Assembly (NCBI RefSeq): GCF_002967715.1
Contig: NZ_PUIA01000014.1
Location: 78,358 to 142,357, forward strand
Direction of reading: 5' to 3'
DNA length: 64,000 nt
DNA from: Blastopirellula marina
Lineage (GTDB): Bacteria > Planctomycetota > Planctomycetia > Pirellulales > Pirellulaceae
Shown here: positions 47,029 to 56,208 of the stretch, in pieces
Layout: each line of letters opens with the position of its first letter
How positions within the stretch are numbered: the first letter of the stretch is position 1
Notes under the pieces: model-generated
Database searches by the model: none
What the model was told of the DNA's origin: nothing
Seen by the model: the letters and a program-made list of their open reading frames with translations, nothing else
Position numbers and translations under genes: made by a program

Positions 47029-47292
47029 TCAGCCACCGCCAATCGCCGGAAGGAAATGAACTTCGCTATTGGCACTCAGCGGTGTGCGGAGGTTTCGTGC
47101 ATTGAGCGAACCATCGACCGAAATCTGGATCGAAGGCCGAACAACGTCGTTCTCAAACAATCGAGTATGAATTCCTGGAAAGCGACGATCAAGCTCAGTT
47201 ATGGCTTCCCGCAGGGACGTTGCGTCAATTTCCACCTTGGTTTGCTGAGCGGTCAGGTCACGCCACTGGGCTGGAATAAACAAGATAGCCAT
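47029..47292 (-). CDS. MoaD/ThiS-family ubiquitin-like sulfur carrier
   Basis: The 87-residue protein starts at ATG 47292 with GGAG nine bases upstream. It has a beta-grasp pattern (FIPAQWRDLT, VEIDATSLREAITELDRRFPG, VDGSLNARNLRTPLSANSEVHFLPA) and ends in IGGG. The Gly-Gly tail is the site of thiocarboxylate formation by an E1-like enzyme (MoeB/ThiF). Typically such proteins carry sulfur for molybdopterin, thiamine or other pathways. No E1-like or synthase gene is adjacent, and the next gene downstream (FG-GAP) looks unrelated. Confidence 0.85.
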   Translation of the reverse strand: MAILFIPAQWRDLTAQQTKVEIDATSLREAITELDRRFPGIHTRLFENDVVRPSIQISVDGSLNARNLRTPLSANSEVHFLPAIGGG

Positions 47293-47393
47293 GAAAACTC
47301 CGGCTTCGCAGGCAGGGCACGGTCTCATAACTTCAGTTTACAATAAATAGTTCGCCTGGACGATCGTTTCCCGCAAATGCCTGAAAGACGCCG

Positions 47394-48800
47394 ATGCGTT
47401 GGCCCCTTATTTACCAAGTTACCTTGCCGCTGACGCTGTGGACGCTTGTCACCGTGCTGGCCCTCTCGCTGTTGAATCTCTGGTATGCCCAGGTCGAGAC
47501 CGGCGAAGAAGTCCAGGCACGCCTCGCCGCGATCAACCAGCAGCTCACCGAAGTACGCTTTCCCCTCTCACAGCCGGTCCTTGAACAGATCCAGGGGCTG
47601 ACCGGTACCGAGTTGGCCGTTACTGACAATAGCGGCAAGTTGATTCGAGCCACCACCGCGATCACGCCTGACGAACTTCCTGCACTGCTGAAAGACGACA
47701 ACCCAGGCATCGTCGATCTGGCCGAAGTCATCCAGCTTGGCGGCGTCAGCTACTTTCACAGCACCACGACGTCACGCTTTTCCGGCAGCGGCGAGGTGAC
47801 CGTGCATCTCCTCTTTCCGAAAGCGAACTATGACCGCCGAGTGGCCCAGTCGTTCTGGCCGCTGATGTTGTTGGGGTTGGTCGCGGTTGGGCCGATGCTA
47901 TTGGTGGCCAGCTATTTGGCGGTACGTATCACGCGGCCGATCGCCCGGCTGCAAAAGCAAGTCGGCGCGATTGCCGAAGGGGACTTCATCGAGCTGCCTC
48001 CGGGGCAAACCAACGATGAACTACGCGACCTGTCATTGGCGATCAATCAGATGTCGCAGCAATTGCAGCAGTACGAAACTAAGGTTCGCACGATGGAACG
48101 CGCCCAGGTACTAGGGCAGATCGGGGCTGGCTTCTCGCATCAAATCCGCAACGCGATGACTGGCGGCCAGATGGCCCTGGGGCTGCATCGTTTGGACTGC
48201 AGTATCCCCGATTGCGAGAGTCTGCAGGTTGCCCAGCGACAGATGGCCATGGTCGAGCACATGGTGCAAGCGATGCTTCGCCTGGGGCGCAAACAGGGAA
48301 TCGATCGGCAAACGATCAGCATTGCCCAGTTGATCGACAACACGGTATCGATGGTTCAGCCGCAAGCCCAGCATCATGGTCTGACGATACATCGGAAGGT
48401 CGATTTTCCGCCCGATGCGACCATGCACGCCGACATGGTGCTGCTGCAAACGTGCCTGATGAACCTGCTACTTAACGGGATCGAAGCGGTTTTATCGGCA
48501 CATGCCGCCCAGGCGGCCGAAGGCAAGGAAGTTCCCAGCACAGGGGGGCTCGAAATCGAGGCCTCTCCGCACGAAGGGGAAGAATCGATTACAATTCGAG
48601 TATGCGACGAGGGAATGGGCCCGCCTGCCGAAATCGCGGATCAATTGTTCGAGCCCCTGGTAACCACCAAACCGGAAGGTACCGGGCTGGGGCTGCCAGT
48701 GGTCCGCGAGATTGTCGAGCTGCACGGGGGAACGATCGAGTGGTACCGAGTCGACGGGAAAACCTGCTTTCAAATCATGTTACCTCGCCGAGTTAAATGA
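47394..48800 (+). CDS. Membrane sensor histidine kinase (NtrB-like pair member)
   Basis: The 468-residue kinase has two membrane helices (about residues 8-30 and 153-175), an extracytoplasmic sensor loop between them, a HAMP domain (about 175-230), a HisKA phosphoacceptor motif FSHQIRNAMTGG with H249, and a C-terminal HATPase domain. ATP-lid motifs (GTGLGLPVV) are near the end. It overlaps the sigma-54-type regulator by four bases (ATGA), so the two form a translationally coupled two-component system. The signal is unknown. Confidence 0.92.
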   Translation: MRWPLIYQVTLPLTLWTLVTVLALSLLNLWYAQVETGEEVQARLAAINQQLTEVRFPLSQPVLEQIQGLTGTELAVTDNSGKLIRATTAITPDELPALLKDDNPGIVDLAEVIQLGGVSYFHSTTTSRFSGSGEVTVHLLFPKANYDRRVAQSFWPLMLLGLVAVGPMLLVASYLAVRITRPIARLQKQVGAIAEGDFIELPPGQTNDELRDLSLAINQMSQQLQQYETKVRTMERAQVLGQIGAGFSHQIRNAMTGGQMALGLHRLDCSIPDCESLQVAQRQMAMVEHMVQAMLRLGRKQGIDRQTISIAQLIDNTVSMVQPQAQHHGLTIHRKVDFPPDATMHADMVLLQTCLMNLLLNGIEAVLSAHAAQAAEGKEVPSTGGLEIEASPHEGEESITIRVCDEGMGPPAEIADQLFEPLVTTKPEGTGLGLPVVREIVELHGGTIEWYRVDGKTCFQIMLPRRVK

Positions 48801-50224
48801 TCCCCATGGCAAGCATCCACGTCATCGACGACGAATCCAGCGTCTGCTGGGCCATCGAAAAGCTAGGCACCAAGCTGGGACACGAAGTCCGAGTCGCCTC
48901 GTCGGCCGAACAGGGGCTCGACCAACTGGAAGAGCATCACCCCGACTTGATGTTTCTCGATGTTCGTCTACCAGGAATGTCGGGGCTGGAAGCACTGCCG
49001 AAGGTAAAAGCGATCTCGCCGGACACGCCGGTGGTGCTAATCACCGCGTTTGGCGACCTGGAAGTCGCTGTCGAAGCGGTGCGTCAGGGAACGTTCGATT
49101 ACCTGGTCAAACCGTTCTCGGTCGAAGACATTCAAACGGTGATCCAGCGCGCGCTCGAGCAGCGTAGCGAAGCCGAAGCCGTTCGCCCCGAGCGGGTTTC
49201 GGCCGACATGGTCGGTTCTTCCCTGGCCATGCAAGAAGTCTTCAAACGCATTGCCCTGGCCGCCAGCAGCGTGGCCCCCATCGTCATCCAAGGGGAAAGC
49301 GGCACCGGGAAGGAACTGGTCGCCCGGGCCATTCATCGCTATGGCCCCCGGCACGATAAGCCTTTCGTGGCGGTCAACATCGCGTCACTTGCTCCGTCGT
49401 TGATCGAAAGCGAACTGTTCGGGCACGTTCGCGGTGCGTTCACCAACGCGGTGCAAGACAAACGGGGCTTTCTGCAACAAGCCAACGGCGGAACGCTGTT
49501 TCTCGATGAAGTTGCTGAGATCCCTCTGCCAACCCAGGCCAAGCTATTGCGGGCACTCGAACAGCGCGAGGTCGTCCCGGTTGGCGGATCGGCAGGCGAG
49601 AAAACCGATTTCCGCATCGTCTGTGCTTCGCATCAAGACCTGTCCGAGTGCGTTAAAAAGGGGACGTTTCGGCACGATCTTCTGTTCCGCCTGAACACGT
49701 TCCAAATCAGCCTGCCGCCGCTACGTGATCGAACCGAAGACATCCCGCCACTGGTGCATCACTTCATGCATCTGCTGGAAAAAGAATATGCCCGGCCGCT
49801 ACGTATCTCGGCAGCGGCAATGGAAGAACTGAAGAAACGACCGTGGTACGGCAACGTTCGCGAACTGCGCAACGCGGTCGAGCATGCCCAGATTCTGGCT
49901 CGCAGCGGTGTGATTGAAGTCGAACACCTACCGGTGCCGGTCGATCGCGAGTGGTTTACCGGCTCGCCGGGCGAAACATCGTTGGCCGATCAGCTGGAAA
50001 CCAACATCCGAGACTGGACCAAGGCCCAGCTTCGTGAGGGGGAATCGGAAAATTTATGGGCCCGATTTCAATCCTTGGCGGAAAAAGAGATGCTTGAGGT
50101 GCTGCTCGAGCAGTGTGACGGCCAATATCTGGCAATCGCTCGCATTTTAGGTATCCACCGCACCACCGTAAAAAAGAAGTGTGAACAGTACGGGCTCCTT
50201 TCCCCTGACCAAAAAGATGATTAG
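48797..50224 (+). CDS. NtrC-type sigma-54-dependent response regulator
   Basis: The 475-residue protein has a receiver domain with phospho-acceptor D55 (LMFLDVRLPG), an AAA+ domain with Walker A GESGTGKE (166-173) and Walker B FLDEV, and a C-terminal Fis-type helix-turn-helix (ARILGIHRTTVKKKCEQYG). The loop that contacts sigma-54 reads GAFTNA (213-218) rather than GAFTGA. The start ATG overlaps the kinase stop; an in-frame ATG three codons later is possible. It should activate sigma-54 promoters in response to H249 phosphorylation, unless the loop change alters that. Confidence 0.93.
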   Translation: MIPMASIHVIDDESSVCWAIEKLGTKLGHEVRVASSAEQGLDQLEEHHPDLMFLDVRLPGMSGLEALPKVKAISPDTPVVLITAFGDLEVAVEAVRQGTFDYLVKPFSVEDIQTVIQRALEQRSEAEAVRPERVSADMVGSSLAMQEVFKRIALAASSVAPIVIQGESGTGKELVARAIHRYGPRHDKPFVAVNIASLAPSLIESELFGHVRGAFTNAVQDKRGFLQQANGGTLFLDEVAEIPLPTQAKLLRALEQREVVPVGGSAGEKTDFRIVCASHQDLSECVKKGTFRHDLLFRLNTFQISLPPLRDRTEDIPPLVHHFMHLLEKEYARPLRISAAAMEELKKRPWYGNVRELRNAVEHAQILARSGVIEVEHLPVPVDREWFTGSPGETSLADQLETNIRDWTKAQLREGESENLWARFQSLAEKEMLEVLLEQCDGQYLAIARILGIHRTTVKKKCEQYGLLSPDQKDD

Positions 50225-50331
50225 GCTGGGGTTATCCATTTTACGAAAACGCGCATAGATTGTCGGTTACACGTAATTCTGGCGTGAAGTCGATACGGCG
50301 TTGCCACTAACTTCCTTCTTAATCACTCGCC

Positions 50332-52989
50332 ATGAACTCTCTCCGAACTTTGCTCGTTGCCGCAGCTACGTTTCTGGCTGTCGCCGCACATCAGTCGATT
50401 GTCCTGGCCGAAGAAGCCCAGTGCACGTGCCGCTACTGCGAGTCCGGCGCGGCTCGGGCAGCGTTTGGGGTCGACCTGGGGAATGACGGCCCGCACTATG
50501 CTCCCGTGCGTAAAGTCGACGTGCAGCATATCAAGCTCGACATCACGCCGAACTTCAAAGAGCGTACCGTCGGCGGCAAGACCACCATTCGCTTCGTCCC
50601 GCTGCGTGAAGCGATCGACGTATTGAAGCTCGATGCGGTCGACCTGTCGATCACCAGCATCGAAGCCTCGACGCCGGTCTCCGAGTTCGACACCACCAGC
50701 AAAGACCTGACCATCGCGTTCGCCGAACCCATTCCCGTCGGTCAGGAAAGCTGGGTCACCATCGAGCATCACTGCCAGCCGCAAGGTGGTTTCTATTTCC
50801 GCACGCCGGAGATGGGCTACCCGAAGGAAGACACCCACTGCTGGACGCAGGGCGAATCGCACTATGCCCGGCAATGGTTCCCGTGCTTCGACTACCCCAA
50901 CGAAAAGTCGACTACCGAAGTCATCTGCCACGTGCCAAGCGACATGACGGTGATCTCCAACGGGCGTAACCTGGGAGAAAGTATCGACCCGGCCACGAAC
51001 CTGAAGTCAGTTCACTGGCTGCAAGACAAGCCGCACGTGAACTACCTGATCTGCGTCGTCGCTGGCTACTTCGACAAACTGGAAGATGCCGCCGGCAACA
51101 TTCCGCTCGGGTACTACAGCCAACCGACTCTTTCCAAGCACGCCGCTGCTTCGTTCCAGGATACGGCCTCGATCATGGACTTCTATCAGAAGGAGATCGG
51201 TGTCGCGTACCCCTGGCACAAGTACGACCAGGTCACTATTCGCGACTTCATGGCCGGTGGGATGGAAAACACCACCATCACCACGCTGACCCACAACACG
51301 ATCTTCACCCCGGCTACTGAAAACATCCGTTCGTCGCGCGGGCTCGACGCTCACGAACTGGCCCACCAGTGGTTTGGCGATTACGTCACCTGCGAAGACT
51401 GGAGCCACCTGTGGCTCAACGAAGGGTTCGCCACCTACTACACCCATCTGTACGAAGGGGAAAAGTTCGGTCGCGATGCGATGTTGTACGGTCTGTACCG
51501 CGATGCGACCAATCGCGTTCTGCCCGGCGGTGCGAACGACAAACGCCCCATCGTCTGGAAGAAGTACCGCAACGCAGGCGAACAGTTCGACTACCGAGCC
51601 TACCCCAAGGGAAGCTGGGTGCTGCACATGCTTCGCAGCCAATTGGGCGAAGAGATGTTCCGCGAGACGATTCAAAGCTATTTAAAAGAGCACGGCCTGA
51701 CGACCGTTACCACGCCGGAACTGCAAGCCGCCTTCGAAGAAACCAGCGGGCGAACGTTCGATCGCTTCTTCGATCAGTGGGTGTACCATGCCCGCCATCC
51801 TGACTTGAAGATTCGTTATCGCTTTGATCCGAAGCTTTCGCTCGCTCAGATCACGCTCGAACAAACCCAAAAGGTGGACGACGACGTGATGCTGTTTCAC
51901 TTCCCCGCCACGTTCGCCTTCCTGTGTGACGGCGAGATGGTCCTGCATACCGAAGAGATCACCGACGCCAAGCACGACTTCTACGTCGCGCTGCCCAGCA
52001 AGCCAGAGATGGTGCAGTTCGATCCCGAGTACACCCTGCTGACCAAGGTTGATTTCGACAAGCCGGAAGACCTGTGGATCAGCGAACTCGAAAACGCCGA
52101 GCGTGCTCCTGGCCGCATCCTGGCCATTAGTGCCTTGGCCAAGAAAAAGTCGAACAAAGCGATCGACGCCATTCAAAAGGCCCTGGAAACCGACCCGTTC
52201 TTCGGCGTTCGCGTCGAAGCCGCCGAGGCCCTGGGCAAGATCCATAGCGACGAGTCACGAGCCGCGATTCGCAAGACGGCGATGCCCAGTGATGCCCGCG
52301 TTCGCCTGGCCTTGGTGAAAGCGACCGTCGGCGACTATCAACCCGAAAAGGTTGCCGAGCTGCTGGAAGCCGCCCAGGCCGAAAAGAACCCGGCGATTGC
52401 CGCGGCCTGGATCGAAGGGCTGGCCAAGTATTCCGACGCACCGGTCACGCAGTACCTGATTGCTTCGCTCGACAAGCAGTCGTTCCGCAACGAAATCGCC
52501 GAAGCCGCGGTCGAAGCGATGCGTAAGAGCGGTTCGTCGCAGTATGTCCCAGACCTGACCGAACAGGTAGCCCTGCATGCCGACAGCTACACGACCCGCG
52601 GCCTGGCCAGTCTGCTGAGAACCCTCGCCAGCTTGAGCGACGAGAAGCCGGAAAAGCTGCAATCGCTGGAGCATATTGCTCCCCACCTGAACGATGCCCG
52701 CAACGACGTGCAAAAGGGAGCGATCGAAGCCCTGGGTAAACTCGGCCTGGAAGATGCCCGCCCAATCTTGCAAGCCTACGCCGATGCCTCGCACAACGAA
52801 GAGCTTTCCAAAGCCGCCGAAGGTGCCCTGGCCGCAATCACCAAGCAAAGCACCCCGCAGCCGACCGAACTGATCGAACTCCGCAAACAAATGCAAGATC
52901 TCGAAAAGTCGAACGACTCGCTGCAGAAGAAGCTTGACGAACTCGAGAAGAAGCTGGAAGCAAGCGAGGATGTGGAGAAGAAGGACTAA
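50332..52989 (+). CDS. M1-family aminopeptidase with C-terminal HEAT-like repeats
   Basis: The 885-residue exported metallopeptidase has a signal peptide (cut near residue 26), an N-terminal beta domain (about 60-250), the M1 substrate motif GGMEN near 317, and zinc site HELAH at 341-345 with E364, the HExxH-x18-E pattern. A helical part contains HEAT-like repeats (about 600-840), followed by a charged coiled tail (840-885). M1 enzymes remove N-terminal residues; the HEAT part is unusual and could mediate protein binding. The first 30 mature residues carry a CTCRYC cluster. The 3' end forms one copy of a direct repeat. Confidence 0.9.
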   Translation: MNSLRTLLVAAATFLAVAAHQSIVLAEEAQCTCRYCESGAARAAFGVDLGNDGPHYAPVRKVDVQHIKLDITPNFKERTVGGKTTIRFVPLREAIDVLKLDAVDLSITSIEASTPVSEFDTTSKDLTIAFAEPIPVGQESWVTIEHHCQPQGGFYFRTPEMGYPKEDTHCWTQGESHYARQWFPCFDYPNEKSTTEVICHVPSDMTVISNGRNLGESIDPATNLKSVHWLQDKPHVNYLICVVAGYFDKLEDAAGNIPLGYYSQPTLSKHAAASFQDTASIMDFYQKEIGVAYPWHKYDQVTIRDFMAGGMENTTITTLTHNTIFTPATENIRSSRGLDAHELAHQWFGDYVTCEDWSHLWLNEGFATYYTHLYEGEKFGRDAMLYGLYRDATNRVLPGGANDKRPIVWKKYRNAGEQFDYRAYPKGSWVLHMLRSQLGEEMFRETIQSYLKEHGLTTVTTPELQAAFEETSGRTFDRFFDQWVYHARHPDLKIRYRFDPKLSLAQITLEQTQKVDDDVMLFHFPATFAFLCDGEMVLHTEEITDAKHDFYVALPSKPEMVQFDPEYTLLTKVDFDKPEDLWISELENAERAPGRILAISALAKKKSNKAIDAIQKALETDPFFGVRVEAAEALGKIHSDESRAAIRKTAMPSDARVRLALVKATVGDYQPEKVAELLEAAQAEKNPAIAAAWIEGLAKYSDAPVTQYLIASLDKQSFRNEIAEAAVEAMRKSGSSQYVPDLTEQVALHADSYTTRGLASLLRTLASLSDEKPEKLQSLEHIAPHLNDARNDVQKGAIEALGKLGLEDARPILQAYADASHNEELSKAAEGALAAITKQSTPQPTELIELRKQMQDLEKSNDSLQKKLDELEKKLEASEDVEKKD

Positions 52990-53018
52990 CCGCGGATTAC
53001 GCAGATGGGCGCGGATAG
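52970..53018. repeat. Direct repeat copy 1 (overlaps M1 stop)
   Basis: A 33-base segment (52970-53002), containing the last codons of the M1 gene, is identical to 53620-53652. A degenerate tail follows, GCGCGGAT here and ACGCGGTT in the other copy. The CCGCGGATTACGC part resembles a repeat seen in many bacterial genomes. Confidence 0.8.
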
Positions 53019-53066
53019 AACTCCAAGCTAATACACCGCCACTTGCGATACGTGATGTTGAGGTTC

Positions 53067-53504
53067 ATGGTTTCCATGAAACGGGTTGCTATTTTGTTGA
53101 TTGCATTCTGGATTGGATGCTCGCAATCCCCGGGCCTTTTCGATCAAACTCCAGATGACTTTGAACCGTTGGTGGTGCAAGCCGCTGCGGACGTAAGTCG
53201 GACGGACCCAAAACTGAACATCCTGCAAGAGCTCGACTCCATTCTTCGTTCCCTCGGTTGCAAGCAAGATGGCTCTTCCTATCTCTACGACGGATCATTA
53301 GCCAGTATCTCCTATGCCGATGAGCCGTACTTGATGGTTGGTGTGATCGTGACCGGAGAAGATCGACTCGATGTTCGGATGTACTACAATCGCAACCGTC
53401 CGGAAGAGCTCAAAGACTGGATCACCCGATTTCAAAACGCTGTAGACGGTACGATGGGATTGACTTGTGACGTCATTGAAGAGCCTAGCACCGGACCGTT
53501 CTGA
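53067..53504 (+). CDS. Small lipoprotein of unknown function
   Basis: The 145-residue protein has an N-terminal lipoprotein-like signal with C18 in WIGCSQ; the -3 tryptophan is atypical for a lipobox. The mature part has a mixed alpha/beta pattern (ILQELDSILRSLGC, LDVRMYYNRNRPEELKDWI) and resembles no family I know. ATG 53067 or 53076 is the likely start; TTG 53043 would add eight residues. It lies between the two direct-repeat copies, so it may have moved as a unit, or the repeat expanded around it. Confidence 0.65.
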   Translation: MVSMKRVAILLIAFWIGCSQSPGLFDQTPDDFEPLVVQAAADVSRTDPKLNILQELDSILRSLGCKQDGSSYLYDGSLASISYADEPYLMVGVIVTGEDRLDVRMYYNRNRPEELKDWITRFQNAVDGTMGLTCDVIEEPSTGPF

Positions 53505-53678
53505 GCGTCACCTGGTCGTCGGAAGATGTAGTGAGGAGGTACGAACCGCGTATCCGCGGTTAGATCTAAAGAACAAAAATACGCGGCGCAGAACCCGTCG
53601 TAAATCTTTGGCGGAGAAAATGTGGAGAAGAAGGACTAACCGCGGATTACGCGGATGGACGCGGTTAACTGCCTCAGA
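53505..53678. other. Repeat-rich intergenic region
   Basis: It holds direct repeat copy 2 and a small hairpin AACCGC/GCGGTT near 53540. It appears to carry no gene. Confidence 0.6.
53620..53668. repeat. Direct repeat copy 2
   Basis: 53620-53652 is identical to 52970-53002, including the part that codes the end of the M1 protein in copy 1. It would represent a duplicated fragment of that gene end. Confidence 0.8.
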
Positions 53679-55997
53679 TTATCGCTTGGGCCACTGCAAA
53701 TGATGGTGCAGGAAGTTGAACGATCCCTGGCCGTTGATCATGTGGCCTCCGTCGAACCATTCGATTTCGCACTGTTCGGGGATCTTTAGCTTCGCCGCGT
53801 AGAGGTGGCGTACCTTGGCGAACTCGTGCCCCACCTTTTCGTCGTCGGCGACACCGTCGAAATGTCCGCGCTCGACCATGAAAGCGCGCGGAGCGATCAG
53901 CCCGGCCATTTCGGCGTAGTTAAACGTATTGCCCAGATTGAACTCAAAGATCTCGTACTCGCCGGTCCAAATGTAGCTTCGCGGGTTGCGGGTCGAGGCC
54001 ACCTTGTCGACCCATTCGTTGAAGTCGCCGGAACAGATCACCGCCGAGTAGTCAGGCACCAAAGGAGGAATTCGCATGGCCGACTTGCCACCGTAGCTCA
54101 GGCCGTAAAAGGCAATGCGATCCGGATCGACAAACGGCTGCGTCTTGAGCCAGGCGGTAATCTGGCGGTGCTGCGGAACGATGATCGAGAACAACGTCGT
54201 GCCCAACGCGTTGGCCTTCCGCTGCAAGGTGCGAAAACGATCTTGGTAGATGTACGGGTTCTGAGGACAGAACACGACAAAGCCTCGCTCGACCAGCGCC
54301 ACCGCGTACGCCTGGTAAGCCCCAAACTTCTCATCCCCGATCAAGTGATCCGGGCGACCTTCCAAACCATGCTGGCAAACCACGACCGGGCGTTTCTCGT
54401 CGGAGGCGAGATCGTTTGGTACCAAAAGTAAGCCATACGCGAACACCTCCGGAAACACATCGAGAGCGACTTCGTACCCGGTCCATTTCGGCTCGGAATA
54501 AATCTGCCGGGTACGCGGACTGGCCGGCAACAGGGGGCGATCGAACTTGCCGATCACCTCCGTTTCAAACGCCTCGCGATACGGCGCGACACTCTTTTCA
54601 AACGCGGCTAATGAAGAAGTATCTGGTCGAAAGTAGCTACTGCGAACCGCGGGACTGTCGGCCAGAATCACCTGGTTTTGGCGATTGATCTGGTCCATCT
54701 GACGAACCATCCGGGCTTGCTTGTCGATCGGCTGGCCATCGTATTCTGGTAACTGCGTGGTGGTCACCAGCGACTCGCTGGATTTGAGGCCCATGAGAAA
54801 CTGCGTGAGCCAACGCTGCGATCCGAATGCCCCTTGTCCTTCTTCTTCGCTGGTCAATGTAAGCCACGAATCAGAGATGCGATCACCCACCAGTGCGCGG
54901 GCTTGTCGCGCTTCCTGTATTACCTTTTCCAACGAGGGTGACACGAGTGTGCCTGGGGCCGAGCCATGCTCGCCGGGCAGATCGCCCTGTGGTCCGGCGG
55001 CCGCTTCGATCGCCAGGCGACGGGGGGCGATCAGGCTGGCAATCTCCGCATCGCCGAATTCCCGCAGCCTGCCAAACACATTGCGGTCGATCGGTTCCTC
55101 CCAGATCTTCTGCCGCGAAGTGAAATAGCCACTCACCCCAACCGAATCGATGCGCTCGTCCAGGGCACCAGCGTACAGGGCCAGCATCCCTCCTTCGCCG
55201 TAACCAATCACCCCGATCGGCTGCGTCCCCTCCTGGGTAAAAGCATCAACCGCCGCCAACACCTTTTGCACTTCGTACCCAATCAAATGCCGACCCAGTT
55301 CGAAAGCGGACCGGTATAGAAGTTCCCGCCCCGGCAATTGGCTTTGTCGCGGTCCATCGAATTTCAGAAGTCCGCGTTCGCGCGTGATGGTCGTCGGAAT
55401 CACCACCTGAAAGCCGCTTTCGGCCAGGTGCCGAGCATACTGCGACGACGGAGCGATGCCTGGTTCGAGACCAGCCGACTGCTCAGGCGTTTGGGCTGCG
55501 TCAGGGATCGCGACAATGCACCCGCGTATTTTCCCTTGGGGCCGCAGCAATAAGCCTTCCCCATGGATCGCCCCAAACACCGGCCACTGCACCGCGATCA
55601 CTTCGACGGTCTCCGAAGATGCCAGCGCCAACGGCTCATTCACGCTGGCCGTGCGCTGAAATGCAATCTCAGGCAGGCGCTCGTCCCGCACCCCCAACAC
55701 TTCCGCCAGCCGCTGCCGGTTCTTCTCGATCGACCGCGTATACGCTTCCGGCGAACTAGTGTCACGCTCCCAATACTGCGAACGCTTCCCCGGTGCATCC
55801 GCGATCTCCTGCAGTAGAAACCGATCGATCCCGGCAACCATCTGCGAAGCAATCTCCGCCCCGTCCCCTTCCATCTCCAACAGGCTGGTGCCTGGCAAAG
55901 CAGGACCGCGCACAACGGAGGGAGTCTCGGCGCTGGCACTAGCTGCGAATGAAAACAGTCCGGTGCAAAGCAGCACGCATCGCAAGAATCGACACAT
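53679..55997 (-). CDS. Exported tandem alpha/beta-hydrolase family protein
   Basis: The 772-residue protein starts at ATG 55997, with AGGA upstream and a signal peptide ending near residue 24 (ASA). Two alpha/beta-hydrolase-like halves follow. In the first (about 120-390) the nucleophile elbow reads GYGEGG with E268 where Ser is expected. In the second (about 440-772) it reads GLSYGG with S634 and a later GGHM that could supply the His. Such proteins resemble planctomycete acetyl xylan or glucuronoyl-esterase-like enzymes, but the family is uncertain. The second half is presumably active and the first degenerate or regulatory. Confidence 0.82.
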   Translation of the reverse strand: MCRFLRCVLLCTGLFSFAASASAETPSVVRGPALPGTSLLEMEGDGAEIASQMVAGIDRFLLQEIADAPGKRSQYWERDTSSPEAYTRSIEKNRQRLAEVLGVRDERLPEIAFQRTASVNEPLALASSETVEVIAVQWPVFGAIHGEGLLLRPQGKIRGCIVAIPDAAQTPEQSAGLEPGIAPSSQYARHLAESGFQVVIPTTITRERGLLKFDGPRQSQLPGRELLYRSAFELGRHLIGYEVQKVLAAVDAFTQEGTQPIGVIGYGEGGMLALYAGALDERIDSVGVSGYFTSRQKIWEEPIDRNVFGRLREFGDAEIASLIAPRRLAIEAAAGPQGDLPGEHGSAPGTLVSPSLEKVIQEARQARALVGDRISDSWLTLTSEEEGQGAFGSQRWLTQFLMGLKSSESLVTTTQLPEYDGQPIDKQARMVRQMDQINRQNQVILADSPAVRSSYFRPDTSSLAAFEKSVAPYREAFETEVIGKFDRPLLPASPRTRQIYSEPKWTGYEVALDVFPEVFAYGLLLVPNDLASDEKRPVVVCQHGLEGRPDHLIGDEKFGAYQAYAVALVERGFVVFCPQNPYIYQDRFRTLQRKANALGTTLFSIIVPQHRQITAWLKTQPFVDPDRIAFYGLSYGGKSAMRIPPLVPDYSAVICSGDFNEWVDKVASTRNPRSYIWTGEYEIFEFNLGNTFNYAEMAGLIAPRAFMVERGHFDGVADDEKVGHEFAKVRHLYAAKLKIPEQCEIEWFDGGHMINGQGSFNFLHHHLQWPKR

Positions 55998-56208
55998 GAA
56001 ATGTTTCCTAAACGGGTCGAATGTGTCACACCGAAACACGACCCCATCGCCCCGCCAGCGAAGTTAGTCCGCGAAGACTCGTCGTGTCCTTCGTATTCGA
56101 AGTATAGAAAGCAGAAAAGGTGATGTCACGTGGAATCTTGGGTTTGCTGTGACGAAAGATATTCCTCTTCAAACCCAATTAAATTCGCCGCTCCAGTTCA
56201 TTGTATTG

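Noticed and set aside
53505..53678. Repeat copies considered as a CRISPR array
   Set aside because: Only two copies, 650 bases apart, with no regular spacers and no cas genes.
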